DNA of 38,197 bases from Cytidiella melzeri (lineage: Eukaryota > Basidiomycota > Agaricomycetes > Polyporales > Irpicaceae), in the NCBI GenBank assembly GCA_022592445.1, contig JABYQR010000411.1, positions 1 to 38,197 of the forward strand. The letters run 5' to 3'. The position numbers and the translations under genes are program-made. The notes below the pieces were generated by a model, which was given only the letters and a program-made list of their open reading frames with translations, ran no database searches and was not told the origin of the DNA. How positions within the stretch are numbered: the first letter of the stretch is position 1; each line of letters opens with the position of its first letter. Positions 29,948 through 38,197 of this stretch are shown here, in pieces.

Positions 29948-30992
29948 ACCTGCCTGGATGTCCGGCGGCGGGTAAATCATGATGTCTCCGAACCAGTTCC
30001 TTTCGGATTTTGTCATCTTTAGGGACATAAACTTTTCCCCGGAACAATAACAGTCCGTTCTCCACGTTCCACTCTTCGAGTCCCCAAATAAGAAGACGAG
30101 GTCCGAGTTTCTTGACTTTGGCAAGTGCTTCTGCCACTTCAGTCTCTCGCAGAGAACATTCACGGATACATTTTAACAGGTCTCTGTCTGGTTGTACGCT
30201 AGCTTGCCCCCGTTGAGAAGCAGCAGCTCGGAAGACCTCTGGTCCTAGGACTATTCGTGATAGATTATCTTCTTCATCCTTGACTTCGTGTTGGCCTAGC
30301 CTGGACATAGAATCCGACTTTCCCATTGATTTTTTGGGCTTCGGAATGATTTCAAAGTTAAAACGTGAGAGGAACAACGACCAACGTGCTTGACGGCGTG
30401 TCAAGTTACGAGCTGTCTTCCAGTACTCGAGGTTCTGGTGGTCAGAGAAGATAGGGAATTTCTCTGGTAGCCCTTCCAAGTAATGACGCCAGTCTTCAAG
30501 GGCTCGTACAATTGCCATGAGTTCTCGGTCGTAGATCTCATAGTTTCGTTCAGTCTCAGTCATGCCTTCAGACCGATAGGCTACTGGATGCCACGTGCCG
30601 TCTTCGGCTTGTTGTTCCAACACCCCTCCCATTGCATACCCGGATGCATCCGTTTCCAAACGTGTGGGTCTATCAAAACTCCACATTGCCAACACCGGCG
30701 CTTCCACAAATTGTCGGCGGAGTTCATCAAACGCTGACTGTTCTTCAGGGCCCCATTTCCAAGGAACCTTGCCCGTGAGACAGTCTAAGGGCTTACATAT
30801 CTTTCCGAAGTCTTTGATGAATCTCCGGTAGAAGTTTGCAAACCCACGGAATCGGTGGATATCGGAGACATTCTGCGGTACAGGCCACTCAGCCACTGCC
30901 TTTACTTTGACAGGATCCATGCGTAACTGATTGTGACCAATGATAACACCAAGATATTCTGTCTCTGAACGCTCAAATTTGCATTTCTCCGG
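29948..30992 (-). pseudogene. Gypsy pol, RNase H and integrase N-terminus (middle part)
   Basis: In the same frame as the upstream RT after a TAA at 30993-30995. PEKCKFERSETEYLGVIIGH is the RT connection. RNase H shows RLETDASGYAMGGVLEQQ, YEIYDRELMAIVRALEDWRH and FSDHQNLEYW. The histidines of the integrase zinc finger are in RRHHDLPAAGHPGR, where the coding sequence is cut by the solo LTR. The surrounding residues are well conserved, so decay is recent in evolutionary terms. Confidence 0.9.
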
Positions 30993-31709
30993 TTAAAGAA
31001 ACAGATCATGTTGTCTGAGCCGTCTCAGAACTTCATGTACCACCTCGCGGTGCTCGGAGATCTCCTTGGAATAGATGAGGATATCATCTAGGTAGACGGT
31101 GACCTTGCCTTCAGCAATAAGATCAGCAAAGATGTCGTTCATAATGTTCTGGAATGTGGCCGGGGAATTGGTAAGACCAAAGAACATGACCGTAGGTTCA
31201 AACAGTCCTCGGTTGGTGACAAATGCAGCTTTGTGTTCATTGCCTTCCTTGATGCGGACATTATTGTACCCCCATCTGACGTCCAGCTTAGTGAAGAACT
31301 TAGCACCGCGCAATCTATCCATGAGTTCGGAGATCAACGGCAGTGGATACCTGTTTTTGATAGTGACTTCGTTCAACTTCCGGTAATCCTGCACTGGGCG
31401 TAACTTTCCATCCTTTTTCTTGACAAAGAAGAAGGGTGACGCCATTGGGGATTTCAACGGTCGAATGTACCCTTTCTCTAGGTTCTCTCGGATAAACTTA
31501 TCAAGCTCTTTTTGCTCAGGGTGTGACAGCGGGTAAACCTTTGCATGGAATCCTTTTGCTTCCGGAACTAACTCAATTGCATGGTCGTACGACTTGTGTT
31601 CTGGAAGTCGTTGAGATTCCGTTTCAGAGAAAATGTGAGCATGTTGACGATATTGTTCAGGTACCATCTCCTCAAAGGTTTTGACTGGTTTAACCCGGTT
31701 CCCAACCTA
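30993..31709 (-). pseudogene. Gypsy pol, reverse transcriptase part bounded by two nonsense codons
   Basis: Preceded in frame by TAG (31709-31707) in place of a sense codon after SSELA, and ended by TAA (30995-30993), where LFL*PEKCKFE shows a Lys codon has become a stop. RT core: GYIRPLKSPMASPFFFVKKK, PVQDYRKLNEVTIKNRYPLP, FTKLDVRWGYNNVRI, FGLTNSPATFQNIMN and the catalytic YLDDILIYSK. The active site is intact. Confidence 0.92.
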
Positions 31710-32534
31710 AGCTAGTTCACTAGAGTATGTGTATCCCGCTAGAGTGAACAGGCGTTCGCCTTCCTGTACCATAGGTGTCGGACGTGTGTGTACAATGCGT
31801 CGGGGAGTTCCTTTTCCACCGAGCTGAGTAGTGGCCTGTGCCTGTAACTTTGGCGATTTGGCCCCATCCAAACTTCCTGAACCTTCCGTGATTTCCTCAA
31901 TGTCTTCTTCGGCATCCTCCGTATCCACCGGCAAGTACGAAAGTTGTTCCACAACTTTCCGTAATCCCGGAGTTCTCTTCTTCCGTTTAGGCTCAGCTGT
32001 TCTCTTAGCTGCAACCTCCTTCGCTTCATCAACCCGTTGCCTGGGTTTACATGCATCAGGACATCCATCCATCCTGATGATGCCTTCGTACCAATCAATG
32101 GTGGGGTTATGATACTGCAACCAATCGATTCCTATAATTACGTCTTCAGGTCCAATATCAGTGACCGTGAAGATGGTCCTCTCCTCGTGGTCCTCTATCC
32201 TCATATTGAGAATGGCAACTTCGTCAATAGCCCCGTCTCGATTTGGGGTTCCGTCTATGTTGTACACCGGAATGGGTTGTTTCAACTTCCGGGTTCTGAT
32301 ACGATGCTCTCGAACAAACCGTTTATGAATGAATAGTGTCGGGGCTCCACTATCAATCGTTGCTGCGACTTCTTTAGATCTCCGCACTCCTGAAACTGTG
32401 ATGGGTACGTGAAAATGTTCCGATTCAGAACCAGTCTCTAATACATCAGACGCGAGTACGGAAAATCTATTGTTACATGGTATACGCGGGGCGCGTGCTT
32501 GCGCAGCTCGAATCACGGCCCGAATCAAAAACCC
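31707..32534 (-). pseudogene. Gypsy protease and linker, entered by -1 frameshift
   Basis: Lies in the -1 frame relative to gag and overlaps the gag stop. The aspartic protease shows AATIDSGAPTLFIHKRFV and DVIIGIDWLQYHNPTIDWY. A basic/acidic linker follows to RLFTLAGYTYSSELA. There is no ATG at its start, which fits expression only as a gag-pol fusion. It ends at the TAG nonsense codon at 31707-31709, in frame with RT. Confidence 0.88.
32525..32534 (-). promoter_or_regulatory. Programmed -1 ribosomal frameshift site (gag-pol)
   Basis: The minus strand reads GAG GGT TTT TGA in the gag frame. The heptamer G GGT TTT (32534-32528) fits the canonical X XXY YYZ slippery pattern, directly before the gag stop. 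Slipping back one base yields GGG TTT TTG ATT CGG, precisely the protease frame. I have not folded the downstream RNA. Confidence 0.65.
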
Positions 32535-33586
32535 TCCCCAAGTCTCTTCTTGAGGTTGGCATTCTCTGCCTTCAACTTTTCCAGCTCTCCAAGTATTGCA
32601 TTAAGGGTTACTTCTGATACCCCTGACGGAATTGACTCTCCGGTTGCCTCCGGTTTCTTCCCTTCGATTTTAGAGGTCGAGGCCTCCGCATTGGTAGCTG
32701 CTACACGTGGTCCACGAGGAGGTGGACAAGGGACTGCGGGCTTGGTACACGTGTGTGCAATATGACTGGGGTCCGTGGTAAGTTCCTGGCAGTTATAACA
32801 CCGCCGCCCCTGCTGCATTTTGGAGGCATCAACTTCCATGGGAACTGGGCCATTTGAGGCTCGGGGAACCGGGGTAAACCTGGGCTGGGACTGGGTAGGT
32901 CTCGACGTCGTCGACGAGGGAACAGACGGAATTTTCTTCTCCGTTGTTTCTCTGATGCGGGCATACGCAGCCGCCATTTTCAGAGACCTGTCAATCCAAC
33001 CTTGGTAATTGGCCGGTGGAGCTTCAGCCGTTGCCAGCCGCCCATAGATGTATTCAGGGAGACCCTTGATGAACCGGATCTCCTTGTCTTTGTTGCTCAA
33101 CCTGTTGATGCAACCCACGTATGACTGGAAGTCAGTGATGTATGTGCCGACATCCCGCGCATTCTTTTCCTTCTTCTCAGCTCCACAGAGCTTCTCCAGT
33201 TCACGAATAGCAGTATCTTCGGGCGTTGCATCGCCGAAGTACTTCTTGAGCTCCGTCTTAAACTTGGCCCATGTATCGAGGTTGGCCGGCAAATTACCGT
33301 TGTGGTCAGCCATATGGTCCGTGACTGGTATTGCCCATTGGGCAGCCTTTTCTGACAACCGGTAGATTGCTGTCAGGACCTTGGTTCTTTCATCGGCAAT
33401 ACTGGCGGTCACCCAGTAAGCCTCTCATTGTGACAGGAACCGTTCTAAGTCACGGCCATGTTCGCCCTTGTATCTATCGGGCTTGGTGTCGTTATTGTTG
33501 ACCGTGACTTGCAGTCTTGGCATTGCTTGCGTAACTGCAGCTACAATGGCTGCAATCAAGGCAGGATCAACTGCGGGTGTTGTCAT
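32525..33586 (-). pseudogene. Gypsy gag with an in-frame stop
   Basis: The first plausible ATG (33586) gives MTTPAVDPALIAAIVAAVTQ, then DRYKGEHGRDLERFLSQ, TGA at 33427-33425, and the same frame continues EAYWVTASIADERTKVLTAI. A single nonsense change probably replaced a Cys or Trp codon. The capsid-like region includes LDTWAKFKTELKKYFGDATP and FIKGLPEYI. A degenerate zinc knuckle CYNCQELTTDPSHIAHTC has an enlarged spacing. The protein ends in a short coiled coil (LGELEKLKAENANLKKRLGE). The frame is also open upstream of 33586 to the double TAG at 33917-33922. Confidence 0.85.
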
Positions 33587-33922
33587 TGTGATGGGAGTAG
33601 TGATGGGGTCGGGAATAATGGAGGTAACGTCTGATGAAACCGGTGGGATTTCTGGTACGGCTAAACTGGTGTCCACTTCAATTTCTTCCGGAACTCCGAC
33701 CGTCAGCGGAAATTGACTGTTATCACAAGGTACGTAACTGGAGTATTGTTGTCCTTGTCTGAAATGGCGAGAGACTACAAACTTTTGACTTCGATTTGGA
33801 CACGGCTGCTGTTCGCAGACTTCGATATATGCGTGATCCTCCTCGTTATCGTGACAGTCCTGACGATTGTTGGGATCAAAGATGTGGAAAGGATTGTCGC
33901 ACTCAATGATTGCTATCTACTA

Positions 33923-34744
33923 CAAAGGAAGTTTCTCAAAGTATCCTCCGTCTGCTACGAATGCCACTCGACTCGTGACCTCTGTCAACCTCTTGCACAG
34001 TTGTGTGAAGTTGATTTGTCCTACTGACTGCAGGCCCCAATTCAGTGCTTTGAGCTGGGCCGGCGTGCGGGTGGAGAGTACTTCCTCCATATGCTCTGTG
34101 AGGTACAGAAGCTTGTCGTTGAGTAGCAGGACTGACTTGACCTGTGAGTCGTTGCGGTCACGGGTAAGCTCGATCAGGATCTTGAGGCGTCTGGTGGTGG
34201 CCTCGATCTCCGGCTTGAGAATGCCGACTTGGTCCTTGATAGAGAACTTATGAAAGTCGAGTGTCACCAGTTTCTGCGCGTCCGGTCGAGGTTGTGCGGG
34301 TGCCCAAGAGATGCAATCCTTGAGAGACGGTTTCTCAATACGGTCGGCGAGAGTTTGCGTACATTTGGTGCGTGTACGTTCCTTAATAGACTCGTTGGCA
34401 CGAGCAAACTTTTTGTGGTCGAAGTGTGGGAGTCTAGTACCGAGAAGATGGTAGTGAGAACGGCGTGAGACGTACGAGACGATGGCTTCAAGGTCCTTCT
34501 CTGTGTAGAGATGGGGACGACCTTGTTTGCGCAGTTCTTGTCGAGCCTCGAAGAAAGACTCGGGTACGTTACGACGGATGCGTACGTCTTTCGGCACTAC
34601 AACCACGACGTGAGAATGAAGATCAAGGGTCCTGGCCAATACAACGTACTGGTAAACTGGGGGGACTAAACTTTCAAAAACTTTGGGGAAAGGAAAATGT
34701 GCGGTTGCACGACGTCCAGGCGAGTGTACGGAGATTCTACCTAA
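33923..34744 (-). pseudogene. Extra open frame upstream of gag (ORF0) in the gypsy chromovirus
   Basis: About 274 codons open from inside the LTR edge to two consecutive TAG codons, after which the same frame runs on toward gag. It has no early ATG, so the original start is lost or supplied by splicing. Composition is protein-like: charged helical segments such as RLKILIELTRDRNDSQVKSV, LLLNDKLLYLTEHMEEVLST and LTEVTSRVAFVADGGYFEKL. I do not recognise a domain. It could be an N-terminal gag extension or a separate accessory protein. The second gypsy element in this window also has a frame ahead of gag, but the two are not obviously alike. Confidence 0.5.
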
Positions 34745-35239
34745 TGTCAGGAACACAACCAAACTCTATGAAGAGCGAGGAAGTGACAACAGTGGGGGAG
34801 GAACGACGAGCAACTCGCGTGGATGATGACGACAGAGGTAAGAGTGATGAGGAAGAGAGAGAGACGACGACGAGGGAGCAGCTGACAATGAGCTAAAGAC
34901 CAGGATATATTAGCACAGTGGTGAGACTAGTACAAGGTGAACGTCACCTAAAGACCAGGAGGTAGAATCTGAGGTCTTTAGGGAGCTACAGGGTGGGTTT
35001 ATATACATCTCAGACAAGGACCCCTGGTACCGGGTCTGTACTCCTCACACTGCCGTGGGAACGTATGGTGTGCTATGGTGCGATGTTCTACAATGTTCCA
35101 CAATGTTCCAGCACCTTCTATGATCATGTGACCAGTCTGTCACATGCACTTGATCACATGCAGTAGCCATGTACCATCGATAAGATAAGATAAGGAAATT
35201 AAAAGGAAAAGAAAGGAAAAAGTGTGCATGTTTGTGACA
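34745..35239 (-). repeat. Gypsy chromovirus 5' LTR
   Basis: 495 bp, direct repeat of 27303-27800. A standard primer-binding site starting TGG is not visible just inside it: the minus strand continues TTAGGTAGAATCTCCG. Confidence 0.92.
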
Positions 35240-35366
35240 ATAGAGCCTCCATGAAACGTGGTCCGCGAGTCAAATTCTTCTAAGTTGGTCCAACCTGCGT
35301 CGGAACACTTGGTGGCTGGCCAGTCGTAGTCTGATGCGAAGAGCACGTGTCTGCGAGTTAGGGCAG
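35240..35366 (-). other. Short stretch between two gypsy elements with exon-like coding potential
   Basis: 127 bp on the minus strand. An acceptor-like CTAACTCGCAG is followed by an open, well-composed frame (HVLFASDYDWPATKCSDAGW, then TNLEEFDSRTTFHGGSI) running to the chromovirus target site. It may be part of a host or transposon exon that the chromovirus interrupted. No family is recognised. Confidence 0.3.
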
Positions 35367-36118
35367 TGTCACAGATTTCAATGTTTCTACAAGACTTGCC
35401 TTACCAGCAACGGTATTATTGGAATATTTAAGCGCTTGTCAAGCGCTTATCCAGCGCTTATCCGGCGTCTATTTAGGCGCTTATCCAGCGCTTATCTGGC
35501 GCTTATCAGGCGCTTATCAGGCGCCTATTCTGGCGCTTATCAGGCGCCTATTCCGGCGCTTATTCTCAGTGCCTATCAATTGATGCGCTGATGCGCCTCC
35601 TGTCTCTGATGTGCTGATGCGCTCCTTTCCTTATCTGTGTATCACATGATAGAACTCTCTGGAACTTGTGGAACATGCTGGAACTATGATGTCATAGTTA
35701 GAACATTCCATTAGATGATGTCATAGTTCTTAGAACCTTCTGGAAAAGTCTAGCCTTGTCTTAGAACAAGCTAGAACAAGTCTAGCCTTGGAGCTGGGTC
35801 ATGGGTTCAGGTCATGGGGACAATTGCTATTGGTTGATTATTGAAGTGGCACCACTAGGGCATAGGGCATGCTTAGTAAGGTAGATTACTTCGCTTACTA
35901 TGTAGGTATTAGGGGTCTTAGGGTAGTACCTGGGGTCCTCCCCTTCATGTATATATAGAGGCACTCCTGAGGGCATATCCCCTCAGTCTTATCCACTCTG
36001 TTGAACCAGGACTACTCAGTACCCACCAGTACTTCGCTCACCACCACTCTTACTCTCTATCTCACCACCTCCCCTCAAGTTAACCAACTTATCTGGTGAG
36101 TGTAGCATTACTGTTACA
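35367..36118 (+). repeat. 5' LTR of the second gypsy element
   Basis: 752 bp, TGTCACAG...CTGTTACA, inverted homologue of the solo LTR at 23794-25329. Contains the GCGCTTATC array, heat-shock-like pentamers (GAA 35733, TTC 35738, GAA 35743; GAA 35701, TTC 35706; spaced GAAs at 35652, 35662, 35671 and 35681) and TATATATAG at 35950-35958. Confidence 0.88.
35431..35564 (+). repeat. GCGCTTATC-type 11-bp tandem array
   Basis: About a dozen imperfect units (AGCGCTTATCC, GGCGCTTATCA, GGCGCCTATTC). Each has a palindromic AGCGCT or GGCGCC core next to a GATA-like (rev. TATC) half. Confidence 0.8.
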
Positions 36119-36120
36119 TT

Positions 36121-36134
36121 TGGATAAGACTGCC
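36121..36134 (+). other. Candidate primer-binding site of the second gypsy element
   Basis: TGGATAAGACTGCC starts two bases after the LTR end. The leading TGG fits pairing with a tRNA 3' CCA; the tRNA is not identified. Confidence 0.4.
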
Positions 36135-36696
36135 CCTACTCCCTCACGTCTCTGGACGTGCTGGAGGTTTCTTTCCCTTTCTTCTAGGTCTTGTGCCTGT
36201 GTGTGGGCCCCTTTACAAACCCTCTAGACATAGAGGTAGCCGGACCATAGGCTTTAAGTGGTAGTCATGTCTAGGCTTTGCCTTGATGTGCACAACTTGA
36301 ATCACCCTCTCGCCCGACGCTCCTAGAGCTGATCAGAGCAGGGGTTGGCATTATGCCAACATGATGAAAGTGTGCCTCCCCACAGGCGATAGTGGAGTCT
36401 GGTGTCAGACAGCTCGTTATAAGAGCTAGACAACAGGACGAGAAACCCATGAGTGCCTAGGCACGTAGACGGGTAACTTGTTCTGGCCGGACTTAGGGTC
36501 AGTGTAATACTGATCCGCCAACCATTTGCCGCACGGGTGGAACCGTGACGGAGATCCTATACACCACCGGACCTGGAGAGAGAGTCCAGGCCGACGCCGG
36601 CACTACCCCACGCACACACAGGACCTCTCCTTTATGGAGATTTGTTTCGCACACCACTGAGCTGACAAGCTCATTACACTTTGTCACACAGTCACC
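36135..36696 (+). other. Leader of the second gypsy element
   Basis: About 560 bp of untranslated leader between the primer-binding site and the first ORF. Open frames here are short and not protein-like. Confidence 0.45.
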
Positions 36697-37286
36697 ATGC
36701 CACTCTCCCGCTACGTTGCTGCTAAGACTGGCCGCAAGGCCTCCTACTCTATCCCCGTCCGCAATGAAGTCACTGGACTTCAAGAACACTTTGCAGTCTC
36801 CAAGGAGACTCTCAACAATTCAAGGACACCGGCAAGCCTCGCCATGTCAAGTACCCTGATAACAAACCTCTCATCAAGAGGATTGATCTCGAAGAGCAAG
36901 CTCGAACGACCATTGAGCATGAAGAGAACCAAGCTCGAATGAGACAACTCTCTAGTCTCATGTCTCAGAGAAGTCTTCTTGATAGAATTGAGAAGCAGGA
37001 GAAAGAGGAAGCTGAAAAGCTTACTCTTCTTCAGCGAATCGAGGATCGAAACAGGCGTACTCACATTCCCACTCCCACTCCTCTTCCCTCCAATCTCCAC
37101 TTCCGTAAGACGAAGCTTATGCTTCGTCAACAGGAGTTCGAACCCATGATCACAGCAGCCTGTCAAAGGCTTGAGCCTGTGCTCAACAAGCTGAACGCCT
37201 CTTTCGCAAGTGGTGGCCAATCTTCGATGCACGGCTCAACACTCGTCGCAAAAATGTTCAGTGCTGATTGGTCGGGTCTACATTAG
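36697..37286 (+). pseudogene. ORF0 of the second gypsy element, one frameshift
   Basis: ATG at 36697 opens MPLSRYVAAKTGRKASYSIP. After ETL (about 36813) the coding sense moves to another frame (QFKDTGKPRHVKYPDNKPLI) that runs to a stop at 37284-37286. One base appears to be missing near 36814. About 196 codons in all. The middle is a long charged coiled coil (LLDRIEKQEKEEAEKLTLLQ), followed by a Pro-rich hinge and a C-terminal helical part. It precedes gag by 350 bp. Family unknown; position and coiled coil suggest a structural or gag-accessory protein. Confidence 0.6.
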
Positions 37287-37636
37287 AACAGTGGTTCAAG
37301 GAGAACCATACGGACAAGATGTCAAATAGGGAATGGAGAATGTTGAAAAAGGACTTGAAAAGTTTGGGTAGAATTAGTTTTGTGGACATACACCGGAGAT
37401 GGGGTTAATCTTAGACTACTAGAAGGGCTGTTCGAAATGAACGCCTTTGTATATGCGGAAATGAATAAAATGTATGGCTGACAAGCCTCATTTTACTGGG
37501 TGACAACTTCCTGAAAAGGATTTAATGTGTGAAAACAACTCTGACAAGAGTTCATGTGTGAAAAGTGGTGTTTCTCTTCTTCTTATACTAGAAATAGTAT
37601 TTCGCTTATCCTTTGCTAACTAAGAAATTAGAAGCA

Positions 37637-38197
37637 ATGGCCTCTCAATCTAACGCCGGATCCAACGCTGCCCCCGCTGCTGCCTCTAACCTCACCCACT
37701 CCGTGACTTTTGGCAAGATCACGCCAATTGTTTACAACCCTTCGGTGGAAAACTTTGAGCAGCATATTTTCCACAACCTGAACACGGCCCAAAGGGCTTT
37801 TACTCGTACGGTTGAAGGAGGAGCAACTGCTGCCATAGTCCATAACATGATGAATCAGATGGTTCTTATCTGGAACAACCAGCTGTCGCTCCTGGAGGAT
37901 AACCTCCAGGAATATGTGGATAAGGTCGCTCAAGACCTATATTCGCAGTGCGCTGCTGACACCCAAGTCCAGCGCATGGACACTGACCTGGATATGGTCA
38001 AAACGACGATCACAAATGTGGTCAACCAGATTAATCAGCTTCCCTTGTCTCAAGGACAAGGAGGATCTTCGCGCCAGCCCAAGATTGGCGAACCTCCGGA
38101 ATTCAACGGCACTGACGGCAAGGTCAAGTTCAACGAGTGGTTGAACAAGATCTCTCTGTGGCTTGTCCACGAGAACGTTGCTACTGACAGGCAACGT
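37637..38197 (+). CDS. Gag of the second gypsy element (partial, 3' end outside the window)
   Basis: 187 codons without a stop up to the window end. N-terminal Ala/Ser/Asn-rich tail (MASQSNAGSNAAPAAASNLT), helical segments (QMVLIWNNQLSLLEDNLQEY and VQRMDTDLDMVKTTITNVV), then the start of the retrotransposon gag domain, PKIGEPPEFNGTDGKVKFNE followed by WLNKISLWLV. This matches the beginning of Ty3/gypsy gag proteins in agaricomycetes. The frame is intact as far as visible. Confidence 0.85.
   Translation, partial: MASQSNAGSNAAPAAASNLTHSVTFGKITPIVYNPSVENFEQHIFHNLNTAQRAFTRTVEGGATAAIVHNMMNQMVLIWNNQLSLLEDNLQEYVDKVAQDLYSQCAADTQVQRMDTDLDMVKTTITNVVNQINQLPLSQGQGGSSRQPKIGEPPEFNGTDGKVKFNEWLNKISLWLVHENVATDRQR

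Larger units (their letters stand above)
27303..35239 (-). mobile_element. Ty3/gypsy chromovirus, decayed, 7,937 bp including a nested solo LTR
   Basis: Direct LTRs at 27303-27800 and 34745-35239 (TGTCAGG...GTGACA), about 97-98% identical by eye including small indels. Flanks ATAGG and ATAGA are an imperfect 5-bp duplication. The order on the minus strand is an extra ORF, gag, protease, RT, RNase H, integrase, chromodomain, which is the Ty3/gypsy chromovirus plan. Gag has one in-frame stop, pol has two, and integrase is split by a 758-bp solo LTR. This copy is dead and older than the copia insertion. Confidence 0.92.
35367..38197 (+). mobile_element. 5' part of a second Ty3/gypsy element, truncated by the window end
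   Basis: LTR at 35367-36118, a leader, an ORF0 with a frameshift (36697-37286) and the beginning of gag (37637 onward, open to the last base). Pol and the 3' LTR must lie beyond the window. The bases before the LTR (GGCAG) are the candidate target duplication to look for. Confidence 0.82.

Noticed and set aside
30993..33427. Repeat-induced point mutation as the cause of the gypsy stop codons
   Set aside because: The stops appear to arise from different changes (for example AAA to TAA), not only C-to-T/G-to-A, and surrounding sequence is not strongly AT-shifted.
1..38197. tRNA genes, rRNA, CRISPR arrays
   Set aside because: No T-arm consensus in a cloverleaf context, no rRNA similarity and no regularly spaced repeats with unique spacers; the tandem repeats found are direct minisatellites in LTRs.

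Overview
This is nuclear DNA of a filamentous basidiomycete, most likely an agaricomycete. Genes carry many short GT-AG introns (50-79 bp), promoters have recognisable TATA boxes, and the products are eukaryotic: a mitochondrial carrier, fungal-type RIB3, a Tul1/Dsc-type RING ligase, an F-box-like protein and Kex2-type secreted proteins. LTR retrotransposons and a long-TIR DNA transposon are also typical of that group. No rRNA, tRNA or CRISPR was found.

Region 1 (1-8.75 kb) is the host-gene part, with every gene on the minus strand: a small secreted protein (508-1011), the mitochondrial phosphate carrier (2754-3920, five exons), 3,4-dihydroxy-2-butanone-4-phosphate synthase RIB3 (4229-5163, three exons) and a 16-exon TUL1/dsc1-like transmembrane E3 ubiquitin ligase (5602-8750). 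Gene models were built by joining reading frames across GT-AG introns; all join in phase and have family-typical lengths.

Region 2 (8.84-11.27 kb) is a complete 2,435-bp DNA transposon with 373-bp nearly identical terminal inverted repeats and a 9-bp target duplication, a Mutator-like (MULE) signature. It has no recognisable transposase and sits 89 bp upstream of the TUL1 start codon.

Region 3 (11.3-15.3 kb) holds an F-box-like gene (plus strand) and, convergent to it, a hidden two-exon gene for a secreted Asn/Asp/Gly-rich repeat protein (13622-14516). No open reading frame called from a start codon shows that protein.

Region 4 (15.3-19.8 kb) is a young but internally deleted Ty1/copia element in minus orientation. 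Its LTRs match at 216 of 217 positions, a 5-bp target duplication is present, and most of the integrase is gone. Region 5 (20.4-23.7 kb) has one Ser-rich gene of unknown function and a MITE-like inverted-repeat element with a central 24-bp palindrome.

Region 6 (23.8 kb to the end) is a nest of LTR elements. It contains a solo LTR with a second solo LTR inside it, and a 7.9-kb minus-strand Ty3/gypsy chromovirus (27303-35239) with nonsense codons and a third solo LTR splitting its integrase. The 5' part of another Ty3/gypsy element (plus strand from 35367) runs off the window. The LTR family of that last element, also present as the 23.8-kb solo LTR, carries long phased arrays of heat-shock-element pentamers and tandem GCGCTTATC-type repeats. 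The gypsy chromovirus has a textbook -1 frameshift heptamer at the gag stop. Both gypsy elements have an extra reading frame ahead of gag.
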